DNA of 64,000 bases from Methanobrevibacter ruminantium. Its GTDB lineage: Archaea; Methanobacteriota; Methanobacteria; Methanobacteriales; Methanobacteriaceae. Positions 33,221 to 42,626 of the stretch are shown piece after piece. The position numbers and the translations under genes are program-made. Every line of letters begins with the position of its first letter. The first letter of the stretch is position 1. Where the stretch lies: contig NZ_JAEDCO010000001.1 in assembly GCF_016294135.1 (NCBI RefSeq), forward strand, positions 124,001 to 188,000. The letters run 5' to 3'. The notes under the pieces are model-generated. The model was not told where the DNA came from, ran no database searches, and was given only the letters and a program-made list of their open reading frames with translations.

Positions 33221-34612
33221 CTAAGTTGGCCTATCTGTATTGAACTTATCTTTGGATCTTACACCAACCAATGAAGCAAATACAGCGAGGATACAAGCAA
33301 CTGCACAGATTCCGCAAATGATTTGAGATGCTTGAACGACCATTCCAGCATATTTGGTTGCAAGAGGCAAGGTTCCCATGACCCAAGCGAATACAAGGGT
33401 AAGAAGACCTAAACTCATGGTCTGACCAATTGTCCTCATGGTTGCTTGAGATGCTGATGCTGTTGGAGCGTCTTTTGGTGGAACTGAACTCATGATTGCA
33501 TTCATGTTTGGACTTGAGAATAGACCCATACCGATACCTTGAAGCACCATAGCTAAAATGACCAAGTAGATTGGAGTGTTTCCATTCAAGAATGTCAAAA
33601 TCAACAGCGCTACGGTTGCAATTCCCATACCAATAGCTGCCAACTTTTGAGGATGTGTCCTATCTGAAAGCTTACCTGAATTAGGAGCTATGATTGCCAT
33701 GATAATAGGTGTGATAATCAAGATCATACCAGCCATTTGAGCATCCCATCCCCTTACATACTGGAAGTGGTAATTCAATATTGTTGTAACTACCATAACT
33801 GCAATGTAACTGCATAAAGCTGCAATATTGGATGAAGTGAACTTCTTGTTTTTAAACAAGTTCATATTGAATACAGGAGATTTTTGCCTAAGCTCATAAG
33901 CTCCAAATACAACCAATATGATAAGTCCAAGAATAGTCAAGATAAGACCAGTGCTTGTTGTTAAAGTTGTGAATCCATAAATGAACAATAAAATTCCTAT
34001 TCCATATAAGATGGAACCTATTGTATCGATTTTATCGTTTTCATATGTTTTCCATTCATCGGTAATTTTCCAAATCATAAGTGCAATACAGAGCACTAGG
34101 AATGGAATTACAAAGTAGAACATTGATCTCCATCCTAAGTTATGCACCAGGACCCCGCAGATTACAGGAGACAATGAAGTTGCCAAGTAAACACCAGTTA
34201 CAGTAAACCCTAAAGCCTTGCCTCTGTTTTGAGGTTTAACAGCTTGAACTACCATTGCCATAGCGGACACATTCAAGAATGCCACACCTGCACCTTGAAG
34301 CATACGGAAAATCAGGAATGATTCTGTTGAAAATGAAAGCACCGCACCTATTGAAGCTAATAAGTAGAGCAATACTCCACCAAGCAGAGACCTCTTAACA
34401 CCAAACTTACCTGATATCTGTCCTGCAGGAACTGTAAATACAGCAACCACAAGGAAGAATATGGTAGGAACCCAATTCTGAATAACGTTATTCATTGCAA
34501 ATTCTTGTGCAATAGCCGGAACACCTATAATGATTCCATTGGATAAGAAAACCGCAAAGAATGAAGTGATGAATGACACCGCTATTACTACAGTTTCTAA
34601 ATCAAATTTCAT
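33221..34612 (-). CDS. MFS transporter, DHA2-like drug efflux
   Basis: Major facilitator of 463 residues with about 14 hydrophobic helices. GQISGKFGVKRSLLGGVLLY holds the loop 2-3 motif and VTGVYLATSLSPVICGVLVH resembles antiporter motif C. This pattern fits DHA2 multidrug exporters. GAGGGATTGTT precedes the ATG. It lies 57 bases downstream of a MarR gene on the same strand, the common regulator-pump layout. A role in exporting toxic compounds is inferred. Confidence 0.92.
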   Translation of the reverse strand: MKFDLETVVIAVSFITSFFAVFLSNGIIIGVPAIAQEFAMNNVIQNWVPTIFFLVVAVFTVPAGQISGKFGVKRSLLGGVLLYLLASIGAVLSFSTESFLIFRMLQGAGVAFLNVSAMAMVVQAVKPQNRGKALGFTVTGVYLATSLSPVICGVLVHNLGWRSMFYFVIPFLVLCIALMIWKITDEWKTYENDKIDTIGSILYGIGILLFIYGFTTLTTSTGLILTILGLIILVVFGAYELRQKSPVFNMNLFKNKKFTSSNIAALCSYIAVMVVTTILNYHFQYVRGWDAQMAGMILIITPIIMAIIAPNSGKLSDRTHPQKLAAIGMGIATVALLILTFLNGNTPIYLVILAMVLQGIGMGLFSSPNMNAIMSSVPPKDAPTASASQATMRTIGQTMSLGLLTLVFAWVMGTLPLATKYAGMVVQASQIICGICAVACILAVFASLVGVRSKDKFNTDRPT

Positions 34613-34669
34613 AACAATCCCTCTTTTATATACGTAAATCGTGAAATATATTATTAAATCTTTTAAAAA

Positions 34670-35119
34670 TTATAAATCCTCAACTAACCTCATGCCATTG
34701 ATGGCTATTTCCTTAATTCTTTCAATGACTTCCCAATCTTCTTCTGTTATTCCCACTTCCTTTTCCCAGCCCTTAGATATTTGCCTAACCTTAGGAACCA
34801 ATTCGTCACCTTTGGAAGTGGTCTTTAACATGTATTTTCTTCTGTTTTTCGGATTGACTTCCCTTTTAATGAATCCATCATCCTCTAATTTCTTTAAGGA
34901 TTTGGCAATGTTTCCCTTGCTTTGACCAGACATTACCACCAAATCATCCTGTGAAATGCAAGGGTTATCATAAATCATCATGATGTATCTCACTTCGTGA
35001 CCTAAATCAAATTCAGCAATCTTTGACTTTAAGTATTTAAAATGATTTTTAGATAGATTATGAATCCATGCAACTAAAGGAGAGCTATTCATTATACCCT
35101 GAAAGCTTTCACTTTCCAT
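34670..35119 (-). CDS. MarR family transcriptional regulator
   Basis: Winged-helix regulator of 149 residues. The DNA-binding part is visible in CISQDDLVVMSGQSKGNIAK and DDGFIKREVNPKNRRKYML, the helix-turn-helix and wing of MarR. AGGTGAAATA precedes the ATG. It heads a probable marR-MFS operon. A perfect palindrome lies just upstream of its TATA-like sequence, so it is likely to repress its own operon. Confidence 0.93.
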   Translation of the reverse strand: MESESFQGIMNSSPLVAWIHNLSKNHFKYLKSKIAEFDLGHEVRYIMMIYDNPCISQDDLVVMSGQSKGNIAKSLKKLEDDGFIKREVNPKNRRKYMLKTTSKGDELVPKVRQISKGWEKEVGITEEDWEVIERIKEIAINGMRLVEDL

Positions 35120-35169
35120 TATTTCACCTAATTTAAAAATTTAACAAGTAATCACTTTCAAGATTATAT

Positions 35170-35205
35170 TGTATTCTATATGATATAAATGTTTCATTTG
35201 AAACA
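35170..35205 (-). promoter_or_regulatory. marR promoter with palindromic operator
   Basis: TGTTTCA-TT-TGAAACA (35190-35205) is a perfect 16-base palindrome. Next to it, reading towards marR, is ATTTATATCATATAG, a TATA-like region (about 35174-35188). A further half-site, TGAAACA, occurs at 35214-35220 or so. The layout fits binding by the MarR protein at its own promoter. Confidence 0.6.
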
Positions 35206-35332
35206 GTTAATAATGAAACAGTGAAAAAACTGGAAAACTGAAAAAAATAAAAAATAAGAAACAATAGCTAAGAGTAAAATTTTAAATCATGAAAATTAAA
35301 TAAGAATATATAGAGAATTTTGGAGAATAATA

Positions 35333-35776
35333 ATGAAACTAGTCATTCAAAGAGTAACAAATGCCAGCGTAGAGGTTGAAGGGGAAATCACAGGCCAAAT
35401 TGATGAAGGATTAATGGTTTTAGTCGGCTTTGGTCAGAAAGACACTGAAAAAGAAGTTGAATATTTAGCAAGAAAAATATGCAAACTCAGAATATTCCCT
35501 GATGATGAAGGTAGAATGAATAGGTCGGTGCAAGACATAGGCGGAAAACTTTTACTTGTTCCTCAATTTACATTATATGGAAAGACCAAAAAGAACAGGC
35601 CTTCATTCCATAAGGCATTGGCACCAGATGAAGCTACCAAATTATTTGATTACTTTGTAGAAAAATGCAGTGAAGATGTCCCATGCGAAACTGGAGTCTT
35701 TGGAGCATTCATGAAAGTAAGCCTATTGAACAATGGTCCAGTTACCATATTGCTTGAAAAAGAGTTTGAAGAATAA
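35333..35776 (+). CDS. dtd: D-aminoacyl-tRNA deacylase
   Basis: Proofreading enzyme that removes D-amino acids (and glycine from tRNA-Ala) from mischarged tRNA. The 147 residues start MKLVIQRVTNASVEVEGEIT and include LLVPQFTLYGKTKKNRPSF and FGAFMKVSLLNNGPVTI, the SQFTL-like and NxGPVT-like active-site motifs. This is the bacterial/eukaryotic Dtd type rather than the Dtd2 type typical of many archaea. TTGGAGAATAATA precedes the ATG. Confidence 0.94.
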   Translation: MKLVIQRVTNASVEVEGEITGQIDEGLMVLVGFGQKDTEKEVEYLARKICKLRIFPDDEGRMNRSVQDIGGKLLLVPQFTLYGKTKKNRPSFHKALAPDEATKLFDYFVEKCSEDVPCETGVFGAFMKVSLLNNGPVTILLEKEFEE

Positions 35777-35849
35777 AAAATAAACAGTTAGTTTAATTTA
35801 AAAAAATAGCAATAATGCCATCTAGGCCTTAAATTTAAATCAAAGAATT

Positions 35850-37057
35850 TTATTGTATTTCAAGTGTTTTCATCATCAATAATGACTTGGAAACAGATCC
35901 TTTTTTAATCTTTCCATGAGGACTAAGGACTTCACAGGTTACAGCAGGAATTCCTTTCAAATTAACTTCGTCTTCTAAAGCTCCAGGATACTCCGCCCCC
36001 GACCTTTTATAAATTTTGTATTTGACTTTTGCATTTTTGGCAATATATTTAGCGATTGCTGCACTTTTTTTAGTTGGCTTATATGATCCAAAAACAAGAT
36101 TCCTGCCTGGCTTTCCACCTGGTCTTGTAGCATGAAAATCACCATAATCATCACATTTGAACTTCTTGATTAGTTTGACTGTCTTATAGGAAGTGGTTCC
36201 TTTCTTATTAGCCTTTTTATTCAAGTGAACTCCTTTGTAATCCCTGACATTTGCTGCAGTTCCCTTAGGATTCATGAAAGGCATCACATAAACTGTTCCT
36301 TTAATGTAATGGGTCTCCAAATACTTAATCAATCTCATTGCAGCGACTTGATAAGGTATCTCATTACCATGGCATCCTGATGTAATGAATACAACTTTTC
36401 CGTTTCCTCCCTTGAATTTTATTACAGGAGTGCCTGATTTTGCAAGTTTAATTATATTCCTTACAAGCGCAGATTTCGGAACATTTGCCTTAATCCTTTT
36501 ATTCTTTAAGACATTAACTCCTGATTTCCATTTGTAATTGGTTATTTTATAGTGATTCTTTACAATGCAGTAGTTTTTTCCGGAAATGCCGCTTGCATTA
36601 TCATTGATTGCATATTTTCCTGCATTCAAGTTAAGATAAACATAAGCTATTCCACTGGCATTTGTGTAACGATTATATGTTTTTCCAGAAACCTTAAAAG
36701 TCACTAATCTATGATTAATAGCTTTTCCTTCATTATTCAGTACTTTAACAGAGAATTTGGCCTTTTTCCATATTGTGAACTGATATTTTTAGTGGATGAA
36801 AACTTATAATGGCCTTTTGAAGAATCAATGGTTGTATTGTTGCTTGCATTCCCTGTGGAATTGCCAGTAGCATCCAAAGAAATATCTGAATTAGCACTAT
36901 CATTAGAGATTTCAGAAGTTTCAATTGATTGCTCCCCACTAACGACTTCCATACTTTCATTAGAATCATCAGAACATATCTCTTCAGCACTAACTGAAGA
37001 CACCAATAAAAATAAGCTAATTCCGAATAATGCCAATGCTAAAAATAGTTTATTCAT
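35850..37057 (-). pseudogene. Secreted M14-type (AspA/AstE-like) protein with Ig-like domain, frameshifted
   Basis: The minus strand encodes a signal peptide (FLALALFGISLFLLVSSVSA), a Ser/Asn-rich spacer, then a one-base frameshift near 36763-36767. Reading on in the second frame gives KKAKFSVKVLNNEGKA and LVTFKVSGKTYNRYTNASG, an Ig-like domain common in Methanobrevibacter surface proteins. It continues into a metallopeptidase-like domain with TSGCHGNEIPYQVAA, the metal-binding H-x2-E, and a later DFHATRPGG. The break lies in a run of five A (coding strand); six A would restore one 402-residue frame. It may be a true mutation, phase variation or a sequencing error. Substrate unknown; an outer-surface peptide or amide is likely. 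Confidence 0.8.
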
Positions 37058-37098
37058 ACAAAAACCCTTAATCCATTAAAATATAATCCATAAAAAAA

Positions 37099-38178
37099 TT
37101 ATTTCTTTATTTTTTCCATTAATCCTGACTTACGAGCATAATGGAATAAGTAGAGTTGAGCATAACCTGCATAATCTCCAAAGTGCTCAATTCCAAAATC
37201 TCTTGTCTTATCTGCAGAAATCTCCTCTCCATCAAAGTATAAATGGGAAACGATTCTTTTAATCCAGACATCAGAGGGAAATGCCTCTTTGAAACCGAAT
37301 CCATACAATAAAATGCAATCTGCAACTTTAGGGCCTACACCCGGCATCTTTAAGATTAAATCAAATGCCTCATCATAATTCATATTAAAAATATCATTCA
37401 AATCCATTTCATCAAGAATCATTTGACTTGCCTTTTTCATATAAGGTGCCCTATAGCCAACACCACATGCCTTTAAATTATGAGTATAGCAATCTATTTC
37501 ATAGCTATGCCCATCTGCATCAGCTTCCTCTATTGGAGTTTCATAAAAGTCCAGGAATTGATTTGGATTTGGGAATCCATAAAAAATTCCACTATCGAAC
37601 TCAACTTTTTCACCCCAATTGCGCTTTATCTTATCAATTGATTTTGTCCAGCGTGCAATTGAATTGTTTGCAGAACATATTGAAGATATAATGCATTCAA
37701 ATGGATCTTTTGCAATGAACAATCTCAAGCCATTACAGAAATCTACAGAAGGAGCTAATTTCTCATCATCCAATAGGAATTCATAGAATTTTTCCAAGTC
37801 AAAATCCAAGTCATAGATTTTGGTCAATTCCTTTTTGATTTCATTTTCGATGGTTTTGATTTCATTATTTGATAAATTATTTTTATCAAAAATATTAGAA
37901 AATTGACGATTTCCTACTTTTTTAGGAAACTCATATAGATAAGAAAATTCATTAAAATCGTATCTATCTTGTGATAGCTTTAAAAGAATTGGAAGGTTAT
38001 TTAAATTAATAGTTTCATCAGTAAGTTCATTAATAATTAAAGGAACTTTTAAGTAAATTAATTCATTAAACTCATCCGTATCTCCAACTGAATTATGTTT
38101 CCATGGAGACTGAGAAGTTTGACCTGACTCTTGGGTCAACTTAATATTGATTAATGAATTGAATTGAAAACTAGACAT
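37099..38178 (-). CDS. 8-oxoguanine DNA glycosylase, OGG1-like
   Basis: Base-excision repair enzyme that removes 8-oxoguanine. The 359 residues have an N-terminal beta domain, then the helix-hairpin-helix-GPD fold with LPGVGPKVADCILLYGF, containing the catalytic lysine (K of PKVAD), and AFPSDVWIKRIV, containing the catalytic aspartate. RLFIAKDPFECIISSICSAN matches the family. Length is like eukaryotic OGG1. It lies downstream of hisF by 43 bases on the same strand, but shared transcription is uncertain. AGTGGTGGC precedes the ATG. Confidence 0.9.
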   Translation of the reverse strand: MSSFQFNSLINIKLTQESGQTSQSPWKHNSVGDTDEFNELIYLKVPLIINELTDETINLNNLPILLKLSQDRYDFNEFSYLYEFPKKVGNRQFSNIFDKNNLSNNEIKTIENEIKKELTKIYDLDFDLEKFYEFLLDDEKLAPSVDFCNGLRLFIAKDPFECIISSICSANNSIARWTKSIDKIKRNWGEKVEFDSGIFYGFPNPNQFLDFYETPIEEADADGHSYEIDCYTHNLKACGVGYRAPYMKKASQMILDEMDLNDIFNMNYDEAFDLILKMPGVGPKVADCILLYGFGFKEAFPSDVWIKRIVSHLYFDGEEISADKTRDFGIEHFGDYAGYAQLYLFHYARKSGLMEKIKK

Positions 38179-38221
38179 GCCACCACTATCTTAAATCATT
38201 ATCTTAAAAATGTTATGTAAA

Positions 38222-39055
38222 CTAGAAAGTTTCCCTAATTGGAATTCCCTTTTCTTTCAAGAACTTTTTAACTACTGGAACTGGATACTCATCAAAGTGG
38301 AAAATACTTGCTGCGAGCGCTGCACTTGCGTCAGCTATTTCAAAAGCTTCAAGGATGTGCTGCGGATTACCTACACCTCCAGATGCAATTACTGGAATGT
38401 CCACATTATCGTTGATTGCTTTTGTAAGGACAAGATCATATCCGTCCTTGGTTCCGTCTCCATCCATTGAAGTGAGAAGAACTTCACCTGCACCTCTATC
38501 TTGACATTCCTGAGCCCAAGCTATGGCATCCATGCCAGTGAACTCCCTTCCACCATAGATACTGCAATCAAACCATACTTCACCTTGGTCTGTATCTACA
38601 ATGGTCTTGCCTTTAGCAGCTTCCTTGTCTTCTTCAACATATCTTCTTTTAGCATCAATTCCTATTACAACCGCTTGAGAACCTACAACCTTAGATGCAT
38701 CTGTCAATAGCTGAGGATTGTGAATGGCTGCAGTGTTTGTAGAGCATTTGTCTGCACCTGCCTTAAGCATGCGAGTGTAATCATCTACCTTTCTTATTCC
38801 TCCACCTACACAAATTGGAATGAATACGTTTTCAGTTAATCTTTCTATAACATCCACCATTGTTCCTCTGCGTTCATGGGAAGCGGTGATGTCCAAGATT
38901 ACAATCTCATCTGCTCCATCTTCATAATATTTGGTAGCAAGCTCTACTGGATTTCCAGCATAACGGATTTGTTTAAATTCAACTCCCTTAACCACTCTGC
39001 CTTCCGGAACATGCAGGTCACAGTCTAAACAAGGAATAATTCTTTTAGTAAGCAT
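38222..39055 (-). CDS. hisF: Imidazole glycerol phosphate synthase, cyclase subunit HisF
   Basis: Makes imidazole glycerol phosphate and AICAR in histidine synthesis, using ammonia from HisH. The TIM barrel of 277 residues begins MLTKRIIPCLDCDLHVPEGR, holds the catalytic Asp in IPCLDCD and in LLTSMDGDGTKDGYD, and the phosphate loops CVGGGIRKVDD and ASGGVGNPQHI. The start at 39055 follows GTGATTATC; the GTG at 39064 belongs to the ribosome site. hisH is not in this window. It includes a short insertion (RRYVEEDKEAAKGKTIVDTD) usual in archaeal forms. Confidence 0.96.
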   Translation of the reverse strand: MLTKRIIPCLDCDLHVPEGRVVKGVEFKQIRYAGNPVELATKYYEDGADEIVILDITASHERRGTMVDVIERLTENVFIPICVGGGIRKVDDYTRMLKAGADKCSTNTAAIHNPQLLTDASKVVGSQAVVIGIDAKRRYVEEDKEAAKGKTIVDTDQGEVWFDCSIYGGREFTGMDAIAWAQECQDRGAGEVLLTSMDGDGTKDGYDLVLTKAINDNVDIPVIASGGVGNPQHILEAFEIADASAALAASIFHFDEYPVPVVKKFLKEKGIPIRETF

Positions 39056-39320
39056 GATAATCACAAATGTTAAAAATTCTAATTAAATTATATTTCATTT
39101 TAATAAATTTATTTAGTTAAATTTTATTAAATTATTAAAAATTCTATCTAACACTATTTTTATTTAATATAATTAATATTTTTAACTAAAAATAAAAATT
39201 TATTGTTAATAAAAACTAAAATTTTAAAAAAGATAATAAATAAACTAATATAGTAGATTAATAATGTTATTGAATAAATCAAATTATTAATCTAAAATGA
39301 AATAATAAACTGTTTCTTTT

Positions 39321-39396
<76 letters not shown>

Positions 39397-39470
39397 TTTA
39401 AAAAAAAAATAGCTATTTTTAAAAAATATTAAAAAAAAATAATATAAGAAACCATAGAAAGTCAAATTAA

Positions 39471-39638
39471 TTATTCTATTGATTCTAAAATCAACTTTCC
39501 CTCATTAAAGAATACAATGTCTAATCCTTTTTCTATACATGCCTCTAGAATATCTTCCAATTTTTCATATCTGGCAAGTACTGTTGCATCATAATGAGTA
39601 CTGTCTATTTTTATTAGTTTATAACCTAATACTTCCAT
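39471..39638 (-). CDS. Small conserved-looking protein, 55 residues
   Basis: Short ORF with a strong GGGTGAT ribosome site. Two ATGs follow each other; the second at 39638 has the better three-base spacing. The product reads MEVLGYKLIKIDSTHYDATV near its start and ends in an amphipathic LEACIEKGLDIVFFNEGKLI. It resembles no family I know. Composition and signals suggest a real gene. It sits just upstream of the tRNA-Arg on the opposite strand and downstream of the YgjP-like gene. Confidence 0.65.
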   Translation of the reverse strand: MEVLGYKLIKIDSTHYDATVLARYEKLEDILEACIEKGLDIVFFNEGKLILESIE

Positions 39639-39707
39639 CATATCACCCAAATTCTTTATACTTTTAATAGTATTGGTTTATATAAATGTTCTCTTTCTAT
39701 TTTTCAA

Positions 39708-40403
39708 TTATTGCTCTTCATTCAACAATTTCTTTATCTCTCTCCAGTTTGGACAGAAATTGTCCATAAGTGCCTTGAATCTTGGCCCATGATTGAATTC
39801 AATCAAGTGGCACAATTCATGAATCAATACGTATTCTGTGCAGATTGGCGGTTTTTTAGCCAATTTTATGTTTAAGGTAACTCTCTTATCCTTCCTGCAG
39901 TTTCCCCAATTCTTCATGTTTCTGATTTTAACTTCCTTTGGTTCCTTTCCAACAAAATAAGTGCACTTTTCAAGGAAATAGTCCAGATTTCTGTTCATTT
40001 CATCCCTATAAAGTTCAAATAATATCTTTTCTCTTTGCTTTATATTGGACCTTTTAGGAACTGGAAGATAAATTATTGACTTATCACTGTCATAAAAAGC
40101 TTTTTTAGCATCTTCATTGCTAATTAATTGAAGAGTGTATGGCTCCCCCCAAATATAGTGGGTTTCCCCATCCTTATATTTCACTTTAGGTTTTGATGGG
40201 TTTTCAAGCATCCTTGCCCTTGTATCCTTAATCCAATCTATTCTTGACAATACAAAATCAGTTATGGCTTCATCGGATAAACTCATTGGAGAAGAAACCT
40301 TAACAGTGCCATCAGGCTTGATTCGAAGGTATAGGTTCTTTATATTCTTCCTCTCTAGAATTATAGGAATTCCTTCAATTTCAATTTCTTCTCTTAATAC
40401 CAT
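39708..40403 (-). CDS. YgjP-like metallopeptidase domain protein
   Basis: Cytoplasmic zinc-peptidase-like protein of 231 residues. The site is HELCHLIEFNHGPRFKALM, an HExxH-like HELCH with a further His, as in the YgjP/SprT group. N-terminal segments IILERKNIKNLYLRI and WGNCRKDKRVTLN also fit. The start at 40403 follows AGTGATAAT; its upstream part overlaps the helicase C terminus by a few bases, implying co-translation with the helicase. Target unknown; related proteins act in protein quality control or DNA-protein crosslink repair. Confidence 0.88.
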   Translation of the reverse strand: MVLREEIEIEGIPIILERKNIKNLYLRIKPDGTVKVSSPMSLSDEAITDFVLSRIDWIKDTRARMLENPSKPKVKYKDGETHYIWGEPYTLQLISNEDAKKAFYDSDKSIIYLPVPKRSNIKQREKILFELYRDEMNRNLDYFLEKCTYFVGKEPKEVKIRNMKNWGNCRKDKRVTLNIKLAKKPPICTEYVLIHELCHLIEFNHGPRFKALMDNFCPNWREIKKLLNEEQ

Positions 40404-40426
40404 ATTATCACTTAAAAAAGAGAAAA

Positions 40427-42370
40427 TCATATTATTTTATCATCATTGATTACAATAGCTTCCTTAAAGAAATCCGGAATCAATGACTTGTACAATGGAC
40501 TTTTAAGGAGCATTTGGATATCTGAATCAAGGATATAAGTTACACATGAATCGTCATCTGCTCTCATTCCTCTACCATAAGTCTGCACTAAAGTCATTGC
40601 AGTCTTATATGCATACCATCTTTGGTCCTTTTTCATTCTCATATTGATTTGCTTATCACCAAGGTATGGGAACGGTATCTTATAGATTATCTGGAATCTG
40701 CATTTGTCATAAGGCAAGTCAACCCCTTCACTCATGGATGGGCTAACAAGAACCAATGGATTTTCATCCTCTTCAAAGAATTGCAAGACCCTTTCCCTAT
40801 TGTTGGTTCCATGTGCAATCAATCTGTTGTTGTATAGGTTATTGATGATGTACTGTTGGCACTTATAGCTGTGGGTATGGATCAAACCCTTTTCCCCTTC
40901 ATGCCTTTTCAATATTTTCTGCATTATTTCAATGGATTTTGGAGCAGATTGCTTTACTCTATTTTTAGACATCTTTCCAGCTAAATTCAATTCAATTGGC
41001 CTTTTTTCAACAGAGAAGGGACTATCAACTTGAATATGATAAACGTCACGAGGATCGAGCCCTAACCATTTTGAAAACATTTTATGAGATAATATTGTAG
41101 CGCTTAAGAAGATTACAACATCACCATGCTTGAATAGATAATCTTCAGCATAATGATTTACTCTTAGTGGCTTGAATGATACCCCATGCTCATCTGCATC
41201 AATCACCCAATTTCCCGGTTCCTTTTCAAGATTTGTTTTAAGAGCCTTTAATTTTCTTATAGTGGAGTTGATCCTATCTGCATTATTAGTTGGCAAATCC
41301 TTTATTTCAATATCTGAGTAATGGCCTTGAATTGCATCAATTTCCATTATCCATTCGCCTTTTTCAGCACTTTTCAGAGTTTGCGGACTTATGACTTTCT
41401 TGATGTCCTTTTCAAGCTGGCGATTGTATAAATTAATCTCCATTGTTCTCATTAACTTGTCTTCAATGTTATGTGCCTCGTCAAGAATCAATAGGCTTCT
41501 TTTTCCGAAGTGCTTTACATAATTCAATTCCAATATGGCATAGTCATAATTCATCAAGGTTATTGGGGAATTGATTGCATTTGCCTTTTGTTGCCAGTAT
41601 TTACAGTGATCAGTTGTTTGGAAGAAGACATCACTTCCAAAGGAATCCTGGAAAGCCAATTCTCCAGTTAATGTTGGATTTTTGCTTATTCCATAAGGAC
41701 AGAAGAACTTAGAGGATTTTGGTGCTGTTTTACAAGCCCCCATATCACAGGTAACTTCAAATCCATCCTTTAAACAGTCAAAGTTGCCTCTTCCCTTTAC
41801 AAGAGGAAAATCAAACTCATCTGCATATTGCTTTTGAAGCTGCTTTGTCATTGTCAAAATATATGCAGATTCATACATACGGGCCAATGTGGAGGCAATA
41901 GCTGATTTTCCTGTTCCGGTACCTGCTTCCAAGATGATGTATTTGTATCCTTTTGAAATTGCCTCTTCAATATCTGCAATAATCTCCAGTTGGCCTTCCC
42001 TTGGCTGTTCAAATGGAAAATTCTCGATTATCTGTTCTGGAATTTCAGGATATTCCTCTTTTAATTTATCAATAACATCTTGAGGAAGATCATGCTCTGC
42101 AATATCATAAATCTCTGCATTAGGAACATCCAAATCCTCACTAACAGTTAGAGGTTTACGATTTTCATATTGATAAATCCCTTTAGCACCTGTAGATTTT
42201 TTATTGCTTGAAGAAGAGCTTTTGGAATTATTAGGATTACTGAAAAAAGTGCCCCCTTTCTTCTTTTCCTTTTTCACATAAGGCTTTTTTGTTCTATCTG
42301 CAACGTATTTTCCACATACGCAATTTTTCTTAAGCATCCCACAATTGGGACAAAATAATGAGTCTGACAT
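40427..42370 (-). CDS. ATP-dependent DNA helicase, DinG/XPD (Rad3) family
   Basis: Superfamily 2 helicase of 647 residues. It has Walker A EAGTGTGKSAIASTLARM, the Walker B box LLILDEAHNIED, four cysteines around residues 200-225 (CDMGACKTAPKSSKFFCPYG) in the position of the XPD 4Fe-4S cluster, and motif VI QTYGRGMRADDD. An extra N-terminal zinc ribbon reads CPNCGMLKKNCVCG, followed by a basic, Ser/Lys-rich linker. It is likely a repair helicase. No clear ribosome site precedes the ATG. It precedes the YgjP-like gene on the same strand. Confidence 0.92.
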   Translation of the reverse strand: MSDSLFCPNCGMLKKNCVCGKYVADRTKKPYVKKEKKKGGTFFSNPNNSKSSSSSNKKSTGAKGIYQYENRKPLTVSEDLDVPNAEIYDIAEHDLPQDVIDKLKEEYPEIPEQIIENFPFEQPREGQLEIIADIEEAISKGYKYIILEAGTGTGKSAIASTLARMYESAYILTMTKQLQKQYADEFDFPLVKGRGNFDCLKDGFEVTCDMGACKTAPKSSKFFCPYGISKNPTLTGELAFQDSFGSDVFFQTTDHCKYWQQKANAINSPITLMNYDYAILELNYVKHFGKRSLLILDEAHNIEDKLMRTMEINLYNRQLEKDIKKVISPQTLKSAEKGEWIMEIDAIQGHYSDIEIKDLPTNNADRINSTIRKLKALKTNLEKEPGNWVIDADEHGVSFKPLRVNHYAEDYLFKHGDVVIFLSATILSHKMFSKWLGLDPRDVYHIQVDSPFSVEKRPIELNLAGKMSKNRVKQSAPKSIEIMQKILKRHEGEKGLIHTHSYKCQQYIINNLYNNRLIAHGTNNRERVLQFFEEDENPLVLVSPSMSEGVDLPYDKCRFQIIYKIPFPYLGDKQINMRMKKDQRWYAYKTAMTLVQTYGRGMRADDDSCVTYILDSDIQMLLKSPLYKSLIPDFFKEAIVINDDKII

Positions 42371-42626
42371 TACAATTATATTAGGATTAAGTTATATAAA
42401 AAGGTTTTAGAAAGAGCGAGTGAAAGGTAATATTTATTATAAAAAATTGATTTTAAGTTGTTATATCTGTTTTTAAATGCAATATTCCAATCAAATCGAA
42501 AAATTATAATTAAAATAGAAGAATCAGTGAAAATAGAAAAAATAAAATGAAAAAATAAAAACAGCAGAAAAATGTAAACTGAATGAAAAAAATAAAAAAA
42601 TAATAATTAATTAAAAAATTAATTAT

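Noticed and set aside
36745..36990. Third-frame ORF within the frameshifted secreted protein
   Set aside because: Out of frame with both recognisable halves; composition not protein-like.
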